NCBI RefSeq assembly: GCF_900156125.1
Contig: NZ_FTLX01000001.1
Coordinates: forward strand, 434,001-498,000
Reading direction: 5' to 3'
Length of the DNA stretch: 64,000 nt
Source: Domibacillus enclensis
Lineage (GTDB): Bacteria > Bacillota > Bacilli > Bacillales > Domibacillaceae
Positions 18,134 through 27,868 of this stretch are shown in pieces; position 1 is the first letter of the stretch, and the number at the start of each line of letters is the position of its first letter. The notes below the pieces were generated by a model, which was not told the origin of the DNA, ran no database searches, and was given only the letters and a program-made list of their open reading frames with translations. Position numbers and translations under genes: made by a program.

Positions 18134-19314
18134 GTTAACTCCTCCATAAAGCTTTTTCCATGCTCCGGCATGGTGACGTTAAAGTTGTCCGCGATAGAGG
18201 CACCGATGTCTGCAAATGTCAAACGGACGGGCAGCTCTTTTCCGCCGGCAAAGGCTTTTGAATAAATGAGCAACGGGACATATTCACGCGTATGGTCTGT
18301 TCCGTGATGGACAGGATCATTCCCGTGGTCCGCTGTTAAAATCAACAAGTCCTGTTCATCCAGCTTGTCCAAAAGCTCAGGCAGCCGCTCATCGAATTCT
18401 TCAAGTGCTTTTCCGTAGCCTTCTGGATCACGGCGATGGCCAAAGAGTGCATCAAAATCAACGAGATTCAAAAAAGAAAGCCCGTGAAACTCTTTTTCCG
18501 CTACTTCGATGAATTTATCCATGCCGTCCATGTTAGACGTTGTCCGTATTGCTTCGGTTACTCCTTCACCGTCGTAAATGTCGGCAATTTTCCCAACTGC
18601 AATGACGTCAAGACCCGCATCCTTTACTTCATTCATAACCGTTCGGCCAAATGGCTTTAATGCATAGTCATGACGGTTCGGCGTGCGCTTAAACTGTCCG
18701 GGTTCCCCGACAAACGGACGGGCAATCACTCGTCCGACCATATAATCACCCGTTTTCGTCATGGCACGGGCTGTTTCACAAATTTCATAAAGCTCCTCAA
18801 GCGGGACAACTTCTTCGTGAGCCGCAATTTGAAGAACCGAATCGGCGGACGTATAAACAATTAACGCGCCCGTTTTCACATGCTCTTCGCCAAGCTCGTC
18901 TAAGATATCAGTGCCGCTGGCCGGTTTATTTCCGATCACTTTACGGCCTGATTTCTCTTCTAATTCTTGTATTAACGAATCCGGAAAGCCGTCCGGAAAA
19001 ACTTGAAACGGCTTTTTAATATGAAGGCCCATGATCTCCCAGTGACCCGTCATTGTATCTTTTCCATTGGACGCTTCCTGCATCTTCGTGTAAAATGCAG
19101 CCGGCGCTTTCGCTTTCTCAATGCCCTGAATTTCTTTAATATTGGATAAGCCGAGAGCCCCCATGTTTGGCATCGTTAACCCGTTCATTCTTTCCGCAAT
19201 ATGGCCCAGTGTGTCAGCGCCTTCATCGTCAAATACGGACGCATCCGGTGCTGCGCCGATTCCGACTGAGTCGAGAACGATTACGTGAATCCGTTTAAAT
19301 GATTGACTCATCAT
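18130..19314 (-). CDS. drm: Phosphopentomutase
   Basis: Interconverts (deoxy)ribose 1-phosphate and 5-phosphate. Alkaline-phosphatase superfamily: metal-binding [13 protein letters not shown] at the N-terminus, the phosphothreonine loop of [11 protein letters not shown] (near residue 90) and the C-terminal metal cluster LTADHGNDP and [10 protein letters not shown]. The 394 residues agree with the family. First gene of the operon; GGGGAG precedes the two ATGs. It follows xerD, separated by a terminator. Confidence 0.96.
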   Translation of the reverse strand: MMSQSFKRIHVIVLDSVGIGAAPDASVFDDEGADTLGHIAERMNGLTMPNMGALGLSNIKEIQGIEKAKAPAAFYTKMQEASNGKDTMTGHWEIMGLHIKKPFQVFPDGFPDSLIQELEEKSGRKVIGNKPASGTDILDELGEEHVKTGALIVYTSADSVLQIAAHEEVVPLEELYEICETARAMTKTGDYMVGRVIARPFVGEPGQFKRTPNRHDYALKPFGRTVMNEVKDAGLDVIAVGKIADIYDGEGVTEAIRTTSNMDGMDKFIEVAEKEFHGLSFLNLVDFDALFGHRRDPEGYGKALEEFDERLPELLDKLDEQDLLILTADHGNDPVHHGTDHTREYVPLLIYSKAFAGGKELPVRLTFADIGASIADNFNVTMPEHGKSFMEELT

Positions 19315-19440
19315 CCGTCTCCCCTTTCTCTTTTTCCCATTCTTTATTTTACCCCGACTGCCTGACGTCTAAGCTGTTCAGCTCTTAACGTCAGAAGTCT
19401 GACTTCTCTTTTTCAGTATAATTCATTTCTTGAGGAAATA

Positions 19441-19470
19441 CAAAAAGTGCCTGAACATTTTTCAGGCACG
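19441..19470 (-). terminator. Terminator of xerD
   Basis: GTGCCTGAA pairs with TTCAGGCAC around a five-base loop, followed by five T residues on the minus strand. The xerD stop codon lies inside the left arm. Confidence 0.75.
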
Positions 19471-20352
19471 GGGATGGAACTGGCTGTATACGTCCTTGAG
19501 CCGTGTTTTCGTAACATGTGTGTAAATCTGTGTAGTGGAAATATCCGCGTGTCCAAGCATTTCCTGCACGGCACGAAGATCGGCCCCATTTTCAAGTAAA
19601 TGAGTGGCAAAGGAATGACGAATCGTATGAGGCGTTAATTCTTTTTCTATGGTCGCTTTTTTCGCAAGCGCTTTTAACACCTTCCAGAAGCCCTGACGTG
19701 TCAGACGCTGTCCGTAATGATTTAAAAAAAGGGCTTCATCACGGCGCTTAGCCGACACAAGCTGCGGACGACCGCTTTGTAAATAGCGCTCAATGGCTTC
19801 CAGTGCATGGCTGCCGGCAGGAATAATCCGTTCCTTGCCGCCTTTTCCAACACACCGTACAAATCCCATCGTCAGGTGAACGTCCTCTTTATTCAAGGCT
19901 GTTAATTCACTTACACGAAGTCCTGATGCATACATCAGCTCAATCATCGCTTTATCGCGCATGCCAAGCGGCACTGTCGTATCCGGAGCGGCAAGCAGCG
20001 CTTCGGTTTCCTCCATATTCAATACCTTTGGCAGACTGCGCCCTGATTTCGGTGTTTCAATATGATGGGTCGGATCGTGTGTGCTGATTCGGTCCTGAAT
20101 TAAAAAGTGATGAAAAGAGCGGATTGTGGAAATGTGCCGCGCAATGGTTTTAGGTGATTTCCCCTGACTTTTCAGCTGTTCTAAAAAATGCAGAATGTGA
20201 AGCCTTTGAATATCCGGGGCACTCACCTGCTCGACTTTCTCCATATAATCCGCATAATGGCGCAAGTCACGCCGATAAGCAGAAATCGTATTATCTGAAA
20301 GCCCTTTTTCCACAAGGGAAAAATGTAAAAAATCAGTCACATGATCGTTCAT
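19462..20352 (-). CDS. xerD: Site-specific tyrosine recombinase XerD
   Basis: With XerC (CodV) it resolves chromosome dimers at dif. The N-terminal SAM-like core-binding domain (1-100) is followed by the catalytic domain with R146 (SGLRVSEL), K170 region (GKGGKER), H242 and R245 (HTIRH), H268 ([12 protein letters not shown]) and nucleophile Y277. I start at ATG 20352 after GAGGTG, giving 296 residues as in B. subtilis; the frame to 20376 runs into the fur terminator. It lies between fur and drm, as ripX does in B. subtilis. Confidence 0.95.
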   Translation of the reverse strand: MNDHVTDFLHFSLVEKGLSDNTISAYRRDLRHYADYMEKVEQVSAPDIQRLHILHFLEQLKSQGKSPKTIARHISTIRSFHHFLIQDRISTHDPTHHIETPKSGRSLPKVLNMEETEALLAAPDTTVPLGMRDKAMIELMYASGLRVSELTALNKEDVHLTMGFVRCVGKGGKERIIPAGSHALEAIERYLQSGRPQLVSAKRRDEALFLNHYGQRLTRQGFWKVLKALAKKATIEKELTPHTIRHSFATHLLENGADLRAVQEMLGHADISTTQIYTHVTKTRLKDVYSQFHPRA

Positions 20353-20373
20353 GCACCCACCTCTTCTCCTGAT

Positions 20374-20407
20374 CAAAAAACCTTTCGATTGGCATCGAAA
20401 GGTTTTG
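20374..20407 (-). terminator. Terminator of fur
   Basis: AACCTTTCGAT pairs perfectly with ATCGAAAGGTT, followed by six T residues on the minus strand, 17 bases after the fur stop. Confidence 0.8.
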
Positions 20408-20423
20408 GCACGCCAGCCATTTG

Positions 20424-20909
20424 TTATTCTGCGTGCTGCTTTTCTAAATCTTCCTGTTCATCTTCTTCTTGCTTCGTGTGGCAACGGCTGCAAATGCCGT
20501 GGAATGTCAAACGGTGATCTTTAATTTTAAAGTTCCATCTGCTTTCAACGACGGCTTCGACATCATCCAGCAAATCCTCTTGAATTTCATCAACAGCACC
20601 GCATTCAATACACACAAGATGGTGGTGGAAGTGTGCCGCACCTTCCTGGCGCAGGTCGTAACGGGAGACCCCGTCCCCAAAATTTATTTTATCAACTACT
20701 TTGAGTTCATTTAATAGTTCCAGCGTTCTGTAGACTGTAGCCAACCCAATTTCAGGCGCTTTTTCTTTAACGAGGAGGTATACGTCTTCAGCGCTTAAAT
20801 GGTCCTCTTCATGTTCAAGAAGAACACGCACAGTAGCTTCGCGCTGCGGTGTCAGTTTATAGCTTGCCGCATGCAGCTGTTTTTTTATTCGGTCAATCCG
20901 GCTTTCCAT
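20424..20909 (-). CDS. fur: Ferric uptake regulator Fur
   Basis: Fur-family repressor. An N-terminal winged helix ([16 protein letters not shown], then [11 protein letters not shown] recognition helix) is followed by the metal-binding dimerisation domain with [12 protein letters not shown] (C100, C103) and GICSRCH (C140, C143), the structural zinc site. It could be PerR or Zur; the 161-residue length, the acidic tail and the position next to xerD and spoIIM match B. subtilis fur. ATG 20909 follows GGAGGGG; the frame to 20960 has no such site. Confidence 0.9.
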   Translation of the reverse strand: MESRIDRIKKQLHAASYKLTPQREATVRVLLEHEEDHLSAEDVYLLVKEKAPEIGLATVYRTLELLNELKVVDKINFGDGVSRYDLRQEGAAHFHHHLVCIECGAVDEIQEDLLDDVEAVVESRWNFKIKDHRLTFHGICSRCHTKQEEDEQEDLEKQHAE

Positions 20910-20964
20910 GTTTGTCCCCTCCCTCGCCGATGTACTCCTTATTATAACAAAAGGCGTCAATGAA

Positions 20965-21594
20965 TCAAAAGAATTTATTTACGAGGATATTCATTATTTG
21001 GCTGGAAACGAATGCTTCTGTTAAGGAAGCAAGCAAAATCGCCGCTGTTCCGGCTGCGACGTACCCTGCATACGAGGCAAAACCTTTTCCTACATGAATG
21101 GGCATTGTCCGGCGCGCTGTAATTCTCTGCACGAGACGGATCGAGCAGGAAGCCGACATAACCGCCGTAAACAGAAAAACCGGTACGAGAATCACATTTT
21201 GGGGCAAAATAGCGGACACGGACAGCAGCAGCCCGTCCCATTTCATCTGCTGGATCAGAAACCCGACCGAAAACCCGGTAACCGCCCCTTTTAAAAACAA
21301 AAGAACAAAAATAAGCGGCAGCCCAATAATTGAAATACCGGCGATCCACATTGCCCCAGTAAATTTCACGTTGTGGATAAAGCTTTCAACGAATAAATCA
21401 GCCGGATTCGCTACACTGCCGGCTGAAGACTGGCCAAAAAACTCTTTTACATAGGAATACAGCTCCGATTTTTGCACAGGCTCCATGCTATTCACGGTCA
21501 TCGCACCAAAAGCGGTACCCGTCATAAATAAAACGGCTGAAAACAAATACAGCGCAGCTCTTTTTTGAATGTGTTCGATGATGGCAGTCCACAT
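20965..21594 (-). CDS. spoIIM: Stage II sporulation protein M
   Basis: Membrane subunit of the SpoIID-SpoIIM-SpoIIP complex that degrades septal peptidoglycan and drives engulfment. The 209 residues show five or six hydrophobic helices and an extracytoplasmic loop after the first one. Conserved segments FLKGAVTGFSVGFLIQQM and ILPQNVILVPVFLF identify the family. A sigma-E promoter lies directly upstream. Neighbours fur and nudF are as in B. subtilis. Confidence 0.94.
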   Translation of the reverse strand: MWTAIIEHIQKRAALYLFSAVLFMTGTAFGAMTVNSMEPVQKSELYSYVKEFFGQSSAGSVANPADLFVESFIHNVKFTGAMWIAGISIIGLPLIFVLLFLKGAVTGFSVGFLIQQMKWDGLLLSVSAILPQNVILVPVFLFTAVMSASCSIRLVQRITARRTMPIHVGKGFASYAGYVAAGTAAILLASLTEAFVSSQIMNILVNKFF

Positions 21595-21620
21595 AAATGG
21601 GAGGCCCCCTCTCTTTTCGC

Positions 21621-21649
21621 ACTATATGAGAGGAAGCCCGGCATTATGC
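21621..21649 (-). promoter_or_regulatory. Sigma-E promoter of spoIIM
   Basis: Minus-strand GCATAAT (21649-21643) and CATATAGT (21628-21621) are 14 bases apart. The -35 box overlaps the last codons of nudF. B. subtilis spoIIM is transcribed by sigma-E. Confidence 0.7.
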
Positions 21650-22189
21650 GAGTCCGTTTAAACGGATGTACTGGACAGCCCAGAGTGTTTTAGCATCAAA
21701 GATTCGGTTGTCTTTTGCCAGCTGTTCGGCTTCTGGAAGCGAGACCTCTAGCAATTCGACAAATTCATCCTCATCTGCCACAAGACCGTCCTCCACTTTT
21801 TCCAGCTGTTCGGCTAAAAAAACGTGAACGAGCTCGTCTGCGAATCCTGGTGATGTGTAAAAGGATTGAAGGTGCGTCATTTTACCGGGACGGTAGCCGG
21901 TTTCTTCCTCCAGCTCCCGCTCCGCGCAATACGCCGGCTCTTCTCCCGGTTCCAGCTTTCCGGCCGGTACTTCAACAAGTGGGCGCTCCAACGCTTTTCG
22001 ATACTGCTCCACGAAAATGATCTTTTTCTCATCGGTAATCGCGATCACACACACCGCACCCGGATGCTTGATTAATTCCCGTTTCGCTTCTTTCCCATCC
22101 GGCAGTAAAACATCATCCACCTGCAGGGAGATTACCTTTCCGTTGAAAATGGGCTTTGTTTTAATTGTTTTTTCTTCAAATTTATGCAT
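21644..22189 (-). CDS. nudF: ADP-ribose pyrophosphatase NudF
   Basis: Nudix hydrolase cleaving ADP-ribose to AMP and ribose 5-phosphate. The Nudix box runs from AGKLEPGEEPAYCAERELEEETGY at about residues 77-100, with the REXXEE core (here ERELEEE) for magnesium binding. The N-terminal VSLQVDDVLLPDGKEAKRELIKHPGAVCV is typical of the ADP-ribose subgroup. It has 181 residues and is preceded by AGAGGA. Position next to spoIIM matches B. subtilis nudF. Confidence 0.92.
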   Translation of the reverse strand: MHKFEEKTIKTKPIFNGKVISLQVDDVLLPDGKEAKRELIKHPGAVCVIAITDEKKIIFVEQYRKALERPLVEVPAGKLEPGEEPAYCAERELEEETGYRPGKMTHLQSFYTSPGFADELVHVFLAEQLEKVEDGLVADEDEFVELLEVSLPEAEQLAKDNRIFDAKTLWAVQYIRLNGLA

Positions 22190-22256
22190 GAAAGGTCCTC
22201 TTTTCTATTTTTTTCTTTCCTATGATACACTGTATGAAAAAGGAAGGTGAAGCAAT

Positions 22257-23180
22257 TTGAATAAACGTGAAATTGGACAGTCAGGTATTTTTGCCAGTGA
22301 GCTTGGACTTGGCTGCATGTCGATTGGAACGGATCAAAGCCAGGCCGAAGCAATATTAAAAACAGCTCTCGATGAAGGCATTACGTATTTTGATACAGCG
22401 GACTTATATGATTTCGGCGTAAACGAACAGCTCGTCGGCAAAACCCTGCAGCCTGTCCGTGACCAGATCGTGATCGCCACCAAAGCAGGCAATCGGTGGA
22501 CAGATAACAAAGACAGCTGGACGTGGGATGCTTCGAAAGCCCATATAAAAGAAGCCGTCAAGCACAGTTTAAAAAGGCTTGGAACTGACTATATTGATTT
22601 GTATCAGCTACATGGCGGTACACTTGAAGATCCCATGGATGACACCATTGAAGCATTTGAAGAGCTGAAGGCGGAAGGATTGATCCGGGCTTACGGCATT
22701 TCCTCTATTCGCCCAACCGTCATTAATGAATATGTAAACCGCTCCCATTTGTCGAGCGTCATGATGCAGTACAGCATCCTGGATCGGCGCCCGGAAGTCC
22801 AGGCCCTCCCTATTTTAGCAGAGAATGGCGTAAGTGTCGTTGCACGGGGTCCGGTTGCATTTGGATTGTTAACGGACAAATGGCGCGAGAAGCTTTCAAA
22901 AGCGTCGAAAAAAGGGCTGAAATGGTACGATGAAAACAGCTTGAAGGATGTTTTAACTGTTCTTGAAAACGAGAAACCAGCGGGACGCACATTAAACGGA
23001 CTGGCTTTTCGCTACGTGCTTCACCATCCTGCCGCAGCTGCTGTTATCGCTGGCGCAAGCTCCATTGAACAGCTGAAAGAAAATGCCCGTGCTGTGCAGG
23101 AAGCCGCATTGACGGAGGAAGAATACAAATGGATACAAGATATCTCAAAAACAGCCGATTACGACGAGCATCGACTGTAA
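22257..23180 (+). CDS. yqkF: Aldo/keto reductase YqkF
   Basis: NADPH-dependent aldo/keto reductase of unknown physiological substrate. Catalytic residues of the family are visible: D46 and Y51 (FDTADLYDFG), K76 (IATKAGNRW) and H119 (YQLHGG); the nucleotide-binding end includes AVIAGASSIEQLKENARA. The start is TTG 22257 behind GGAAGGTGA; no ATG fits. The 307 residues align along their length with B. subtilis YqkF. It overlaps yqkD by 52 bases and is divergent from nudF. Confidence 0.9.
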   Translation: MNKREIGQSGIFASELGLGCMSIGTDQSQAEAILKTALDEGITYFDTADLYDFGVNEQLVGKTLQPVRDQIVIATKAGNRWTDNKDSWTWDASKAHIKEAVKHSLKRLGTDYIDLYQLHGGTLEDPMDDTIEAFEELKAEGLIRAYGISSIRPTVINEYVNRSHLSSVMMQYSILDRRPEVQALPILAENGVSVVARGPVAFGLLTDKWREKLSKASKKGLKWYDENSLKDVLTVLENEKPAGRTLNGLAFRYVLHHPAAAAVIAGASSIEQLKENARAVQEAALTEEEYKWIQDISKTADYDEHRL

Positions 23181-24088
23181 AAAAAGGTCTGACAGCTGCG
23201 GCATCCGCTTTCCTTGTCACCGCAGCAACCGGTCTTTACTTGTCAAACCGGATTTTATATATAGCGAAAAAAGCGGAGCAGGCGATTACAGATCGGGAAA
23301 CGGAGGCCGGCCGGTTTAATGCGGAACGTTACAGCCAGCTGCCAAAGGAAGATGTCTGGGTTCGTTCAGAAGACGGCACCCGCTTGAAATGCGTGTTTGT
23401 CACACCCCACCCGGGCAAGCCTTACGTCATTTTTTGCCACGGTGTCACCGAGCATAAAGTAAACTCGGTTAAATATATGAATTTGTTTATCAAAAAAGGA
23501 TTTAATGCCATTTTATTCGATCATCGCCGCCACGGGGAATCGGAAGGGACATTTACAAGCTACGGCCATTTTGAAAAAATGGATGTCAAGGCGATTGTGG
23601 ATGAACTCGTCCGTCGTGAAGGCTCCGATGCGGCATTCGGCATTCATGGAGAATCAATGGGCGCCGTTACGCTTTTGTTATACGCTGGGACGGTGGAAGA
23701 TCGTGCTGCCTTTTATGTCGCGGACTGTCCGTTTTCAGACTTTCGCCAGCAGGTAAAGCATCAGATCAAGCGCGAGGTCGGCTTTTCCCCGCCCTTTTTT
23801 ATGACGATCGCCGAGTGGGCAGTCTGGCTGCGTGGGCGTTATAAAATGTCTGAGCTTTCTCCACTCGAAGCCGTGCGGCATATTCAAAAGCCGATTCTGT
23901 TTATTCACAGCCGCGACGACGATTTCATCCTGCCAAGCATGACAGAAGCACTTTATGACGCTAAGCAGGGCTCAAAGCAATTGTACATTGCCCAAAAAGG
24001 CATTCACGCGCAGTCTTATAACGAAAATCCCGAGGAATACGAACGGGCGCTGGATCAATTTTTAAATGAATTTCACCTAAATCCTTAA
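23129..24088 (+). CDS. yqkD: Membrane-anchored alpha/beta hydrolase YqkD
   Basis: Alpha/beta-hydrolase of unknown substrate. An N-terminal membrane segment (about residues 22-44) anchors the catalytic domain. The oxyanion region is IFCHGVTEHKVNS, the nucleophile elbow GIHGESMGAV, the acid in FIHSRDDDF and the histidine in KGIHAQSY. The 319-residue protein matches B. subtilis YqkD except for a longer basic N-terminus (MDTRYLKNSRLRR). GGAGG lies 10 bases before ATG 23129, inside the end of yqkF. Confidence 0.87.
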   Translation: MDTRYLKNSRLRRASTVKKGLTAAASAFLVTAATGLYLSNRILYIAKKAEQAITDRETEAGRFNAERYSQLPKEDVWVRSEDGTRLKCVFVTPHPGKPYVIFCHGVTEHKVNSVKYMNLFIKKGFNAILFDHRRHGESEGTFTSYGHFEKMDVKAIVDELVRREGSDAAFGIHGESMGAVTLLLYAGTVEDRAAFYVADCPFSDFRQQVKHQIKREVGFSPPFFMTIAEWAVWLRGRYKMSELSPLEAVRHIQKPILFIHSRDDDFILPSMTEALYDAKQGSKQLYIAQKGIHAQSYNENPEEYERALDQFLNEFHLNP

Positions 24089-24120
24089 CGGATGAAAATA
24101 GAGAAGCCACATTCGTTTAT

Positions 24121-24897
24121 TTATTTCTTAAAAAAAGCGTTTTTGCCCAGGCGTTCTACCGCTGATGGGAACAAGGAGTGGAGTAAGCTGCCTGCTGACA
24201 TCCATTTAGGCAGATTCACTTCGCGCACAGGACGGCCGATGACGCTGATCGTTTTGCGGGCGACATCGGCCGGCTTCAGCATAAACCGCCCGGCATTTTT
24301 CACATATGTTCCTTCCGGGTCCGCCTGATCGAAAAACGGTGTTGCGATAGGGCCCGGGTTGATGGCGGTGACGAAAACGCCATGCTGTCCCATCTCCATC
24401 CGCAGGCTGTTCGTATACCCGAGAACGGCATGCTTTGTCGCGGCATAAACGGCTGATTTCGGTGTCGCCATTTTCCCCGCCTGCGAGGCGATATTAATGA
24501 TGTGCCCTTTTTTTCGCTTCATCATCTGCGGAATGACTTGTTCCGAGCAGTACAAAACCCCGTTTACATTCACATTGATCATTTGATCAGTTTCTTCTTT
24601 CTTCGTTTCATGCACCCAGCTGAAAAAACCGACGCCGGCATTGTTGATCAGCACGTCAACATCACCTATTTGTCCAAACACCGCCTCGATCGCCTGGCGG
24701 TCTGAGACGTCCGCTTGAAAAATACGGATTGACGCCGCTCCTTTTAGTTCTTCCTTCAGTTTCTGCAAGCGCTCGATTCGTCTCGCCAGCAAAACAAGAT
24801 GAAATCCTTGAGCCGCCGCTTCTTTAGCCAGCTCTGCGCCAAGCCCGGAGGAAGCCCCGGTAATAACGACTACTTCCTGTTTCTTACTTTGCTCCAT
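24121..24897 (-). CDS. yqjQ: Short-chain dehydrogenase/reductase YqjQ
   Basis: NAD(P)-dependent oxidoreductase of the classical SDR family; substrate unknown. TGASSGLG cofactor loop at about residues 15-22, NNAG at 91-94 and catalytic S-Y-K with YAATK near 157. The 258 residues align throughout with B. subtilis YqjQ. I start at ATG 24897 after GGAG; it overlaps yqjP by 14 bases. The upstream 47 codons of the longer frame are the yqjP coding end read out of phase. Confidence 0.9.
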   Translation of the reverse strand: MEQSKKQEVVVITGASSGLGAELAKEAAAQGFHLVLLARRIERLQKLKEELKGAASIRIFQADVSDRQAIEAVFGQIGDVDVLINNAGVGFFSWVHETKKEETDQMINVNVNGVLYCSEQVIPQMMKRKKGHIINIASQAGKMATPKSAVYAATKHAVLGYTNSLRMEMGQHGVFVTAINPGPIATPFFDQADPEGTYVKNAGRFMLKPADVARKTISVIGRPVREVNLPKWMSAGSLLHSLFPSAVERLGKNAFFKK

Positions 24898-25849
24898 AAT
24901 ACACCGCTCCATTTTCCGTGCGTTCGATCGTGATCGCTCCCTGCTCAAGCAAATAATCCATCTGCCCCACTGTTTCAGACAAAACGAGACCTGTTTGTTT
25001 CTGATAAACTTCTGGAAACAGGACGACACACACACCAAAAACAGTCATTGGCTTTTCCTGCAGCATGGCTAACACATGCGTGGCACGTTCCTGCTGCCGG
25101 TCAAAGCGCCGCTCGATCAGCGGAGAAATCGACTGAATATCATTTCCATGTCCGGTAACGGCCCGCTTGACATCAAGCTCCATTATCTTTTTGAGAGAGT
25201 GCTTATATTGAAGAAGCGACTTCGGCCGCTCTCCGCCTCTTTCCATCGGAGGCTCAATAAGCGGATTGGAGGAAACGGTTTTCAGAATATGATCTCCTGC
25301 CAGCAGAAGACCATCTTTTTCCCGGTAAAAAACGAGATGGCTCTGCGCATGGCCTGGCGTTTCAAAAACTTTAAATTCCGGCAGGCCCGGCAGCCTGTCT
25401 CCTTCTTTTAAACAACCAGTCAAGGAACTGTTCTGGCATGCCAATTGAAGCGTTCGTTCCAAATTTCCTGCTAATGTCATCCTGTCAGCCGGCACGCCAA
25501 ATTCCTGGAAAAGCCCCATAAAAAACTCCGTGCGCCATTTCATAAACTCTTCGTGATAGGAAAGCCAGTTTTTTGCATACTCATGCCCATATATATCCCC
25601 TGAAACATAATCAAGCAGTCCGATGTGATCCGGATGATGATGCGTCAGAATCACCTGCTCAATATCAGACAGCGTGTATCCTGCTTCTGCCAGGCCTTTT
25701 TCCAAAGCGGAGCGGGCTTCTGGTGTATTGACGCCGGCATCAATAAGCGTTAGCCGGTCTCCTTTAATGAGGTATGTATTCACATCCCCAATCGGGAATG
25801 GTGTCGGCATTGTCAATTTAATAATATCATCGTATTGTTCCACTCTCAT
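24884..25849 (-). CDS. yqjP: Metallo-beta-lactamase fold hydrolase YqjP
   Basis: MBL-fold metalloenzyme of unknown substrate, glyoxalase II-like subgroup. Zinc ligands: THHHPDH near residue 72, the H of ETPGHAQSH and D of LLAGDHIL, and a late H in TGHGNDI. A C-terminal winged-helix-like extension follows. The ATG at 25849 has GAGGTGG five bases upstream; an in-frame GTG three codons earlier is part of that site. 321 residues. It forms a two-gene unit with yqjQ, as in B. subtilis. Confidence 0.88.
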   Translation of the reverse strand: MRVEQYDDIIKLTMPTPFPIGDVNTYLIKGDRLTLIDAGVNTPEARSALEKGLAEAGYTLSDIEQVILTHHHPDHIGLLDYVSGDIYGHEYAKNWLSYHEEFMKWRTEFFMGLFQEFGVPADRMTLAGNLERTLQLACQNSSLTGCLKEGDRLPGLPEFKVFETPGHAQSHLVFYREKDGLLLAGDHILKTVSSNPLIEPPMERGGERPKSLLQYKHSLKKIMELDVKRAVTGHGNDIQSISPLIERRFDRQQERATHVLAMLQEKPMTVFGVCVVLFPEVYQKQTGLVLSETVGQMDYLLEQGAITIERTENGAVYYGAK

Positions 25850-25938
25850 GTTGTCCACCTCATCTGTTCATCGTTATTTCCTTCATTATACCTTTTAAAG
25901 GACAAATAGTGAATCGTCATTCATTACAGAATCCTCTC

Positions 25939-25967
25939 TTGACAGATGCATGATTATTCCGCATAAT
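25939..25967 (+). promoter_or_regulatory. Sigma-A promoter of proI
   Basis: TTGACA (25939-25944) and CATAAT (25962-25967) with a 17-base spacer, about 44 bases before the TTG start. Confidence 0.7.
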
Positions 25968-26010
25968 CACTTGAAAAGTCAAAATGTTTAGGCAACAGGG
26001 AGGAATTAGG

Positions 26011-26826
26011 TTGAAAGCTGTTTTTATCGGGGCAGGCTCCATGGCCGAAGCCATTATTGCCGGCTCATTAAGAAGCGGGGCGCTGTCAGCAGACCATACA
26101 TATGTGACTAACAAAACAAATGATGCCCGGCTCCGCCAGCTGGCGGAGGACTTCGGTGTACAGGCCGGCTATGAAGCAGAGACAGCATTGCTTCATGCGG
26201 ATTTAATTATTTTGGCCATGAAGCCAAAGGATGTAGAAGCGGGACTTGAAACGATCCGCTCATCCATTCCTGACGAGGCGGTTGTCATCAGCTTGCTTGC
26301 CGGGGTCAGTATCGAGTTTATGGAGGACGTGATCGGCAAGCCATGCGCGATTATCCGCTCGATGCCAAATACGTCCGCAGCCGTTGGAAAATCCGCAACG
26401 GCGATTTCATTAAACCGCTTTGTGACGGAGAAACAGCACAAAGCAGCCGTTGATTTGTTTTCAGCGATTGGCACAGCCATCACGGTAGAGGAATCACAAA
26501 TGGACGCCGTCACCGCACTGTCTGGCAGCGGACCCGCTTATTTTTATTACGTTGCAGAAGCGATGCAGCAGGCTGGCGAGGAGCTGGGGCTAGACCCGGA
26601 AACAGCAAAGGAGCTGCTGATCCAAACACTGCTTGGCGCTGCCAGTATGCTGTCGAAGCACGACGGACAGGCAGAAGCGCTCAGAAAAGCCATTACGAGC
26701 CCCGGCGGCACAACCGAAGCGGCCGTGCGCACTTTTGATGAGTTCCGTGTGAAACAAGCGATCTCAGCCGGTGTAAAAGAAGCCGCTGTTCAGTCCAAGC
26801 GGCTCGGAAATGCATACAGCCGTTAA
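26011..26826 (+). CDS. proI: Pyrroline-5-carboxylate reductase
   Basis: Last step of proline biosynthesis, NAD(P)H reduction of pyrroline-5-carboxylate. Rossmann loop [12 protein letters not shown] at the N-terminus, and the family signature region [21 protein letters not shown] followed by [18 protein letters not shown] start at TTG 26011, seven bases after GGGAGG, giving 271 residues; the ATG at 25984 precedes that site. The neighbours yqjP and rnz match B. subtilis proI (yqjO), one of its three ProC paralogues. The stop overlaps the rnz stop. Confidence 0.92.
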   Translation: MKAVFIGAGSMAEAIIAGSLRSGALSADHTYVTNKTNDARLRQLAEDFGVQAGYEAETALLHADLIILAMKPKDVEAGLETIRSSIPDEAVVISLLAGVSIEFMEDVIGKPCAIIRSMPNTSAAVGKSATAISLNRFVTEKQHKAAVDLFSAIGTAITVEESQMDAVTALSGSGPAYFYYVAEAMQQAGEELGLDPETAKELLIQTLLGAASMLSKHDGQAEALRKAITSPGGTTEAAVRTFDEFRVKQAISAGVKEAAVQSKRLGNAYSR

Positions 26827-27749
26827 CCCACCGGCAGCTCTAAAAAGTCATGAGCGATCAAAACCGGTTCAAATACAGCGGCGGCTTCTTTGACCAGCTC
26901 GCTCTCCATTTCCTTTGTATAACGGGAGCTAATATGTGTTAAACACAGCTTTTTCACTTTTGCTCTGGCAGCTGTTTCGGCTGCCTGCACCGTCGTTGAA
27001 TGAAAATAATCCCGTGCCATTTGAGCGCTGTCCGCATTAAACGTTGCTTCGTGCACGAGCAGATCGGCTCCTTCAGCCAGCTCTTCCGCTGCCGCACACT
27101 GTCTTGTATCTCCGAGGACAGTGATTATTTTTCCCGGCTGCGGGTCACTTGTATACGGCTGCGGGTCAATGGTCCGCCCGTCTTCAAGTGTAACGGTTTT
27201 GCCTTCTTTTATTTGTTTATACAGCGGTCCTGGCGGAATTTGGTCGGCTCGCAGCTTATCAACGAGCAGTTCACCGGCTTTGTCCTTTTCTGCAAACCGG
27301 TAGCCGTACGAGTCAATGCCGTGATCAAGCTTTCCTGCCGTAACCGTTATATGCCCGTCTTCAAACACGGTTCCCTCTTCGATTTCCTCTATAAAAAGAG
27401 GATATTGCAGATGTGTACTGCTCGTTTGAAGGGCAGTTTCGACGAACGCACGAATCCCAGGCGGCCCATACACCGTCAGCGGCTCTGTGCCGCCCTGGAA
27501 CGAACGGCTGCCGAGCAACCCCGGCAGGCCGAAAATGTGGTCGCCGTGCAAATGGGTGATAAAGATTTTTTCAATGCGGCGCGGCTTTAAGGTCGTATGC
27601 AGAATTTGGTGCTGTGTCGCTTCACCGCAGTCAATCAGCCAGACAGCGCCTCGCTCATTCAGCATTTTTAATGCCATTGATGTTACGTTGCGCCGTTTAG
27701 CCGGAACACCGGCGCCGGTTCCAAGAAATAAAAGTTCGATCGGAAACAC
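26823..27749 (-). CDS. rnz: Ribonuclease Z
   Basis: Endonuclease that removes the 3' trailer of tRNA precursors lacking encoded CCA. Metallo-beta-lactamase fold with the motif HLHGDH (66-71), later histidines in [11 protein letters not shown], the aspartate in [13 protein letters not shown] and THISSRY. 308 residues, normal for the short RNase Z form. Its stop codon shares bases with the stop of the converging proI (TTAA at 26823-26826). Divergent from zwf. Confidence 0.95.
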   Translation of the reverse strand: MFPIELLFLGTGAGVPAKRRNVTSMALKMLNERGAVWLIDCGEATQHQILHTTLKPRRIEKIFITHLHGDHIFGLPGLLGSRSFQGGTEPLTVYGPPGIRAFVETALQTSSTHLQYPLFIEEIEEGTVFEDGHITVTAGKLDHGIDSYGYRFAEKDKAGELLVDKLRADQIPPGPLYKQIKEGKTVTLEDGRTIDPQPYTSDPQPGKIITVLGDTRQCAAAEELAEGADLLVHEATFNADSAQMARDYFHSTTVQAAETAARAKVKKLCLTHISSRYTKEMESELVKEAAAVFEPVLIAHDFLELPVG

Positions 27750-27868
27750 TCCTTTTGTTCGTCTTCTTTTGACATATATGTATCATAAACAAAAATACTT
27801 GTCACTTTCATTGTTTTGTGAAAAAATGCAATAGTATAAAAATGAATCTCAAAAGCGGGGTTAGTAAC

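Noticed and set aside
20910-20964. PerR box in front of fur
   Set aside because: TTATAATAA resembles only half of the PerR consensus, and the other half is missing; it is more simply a -10 box.
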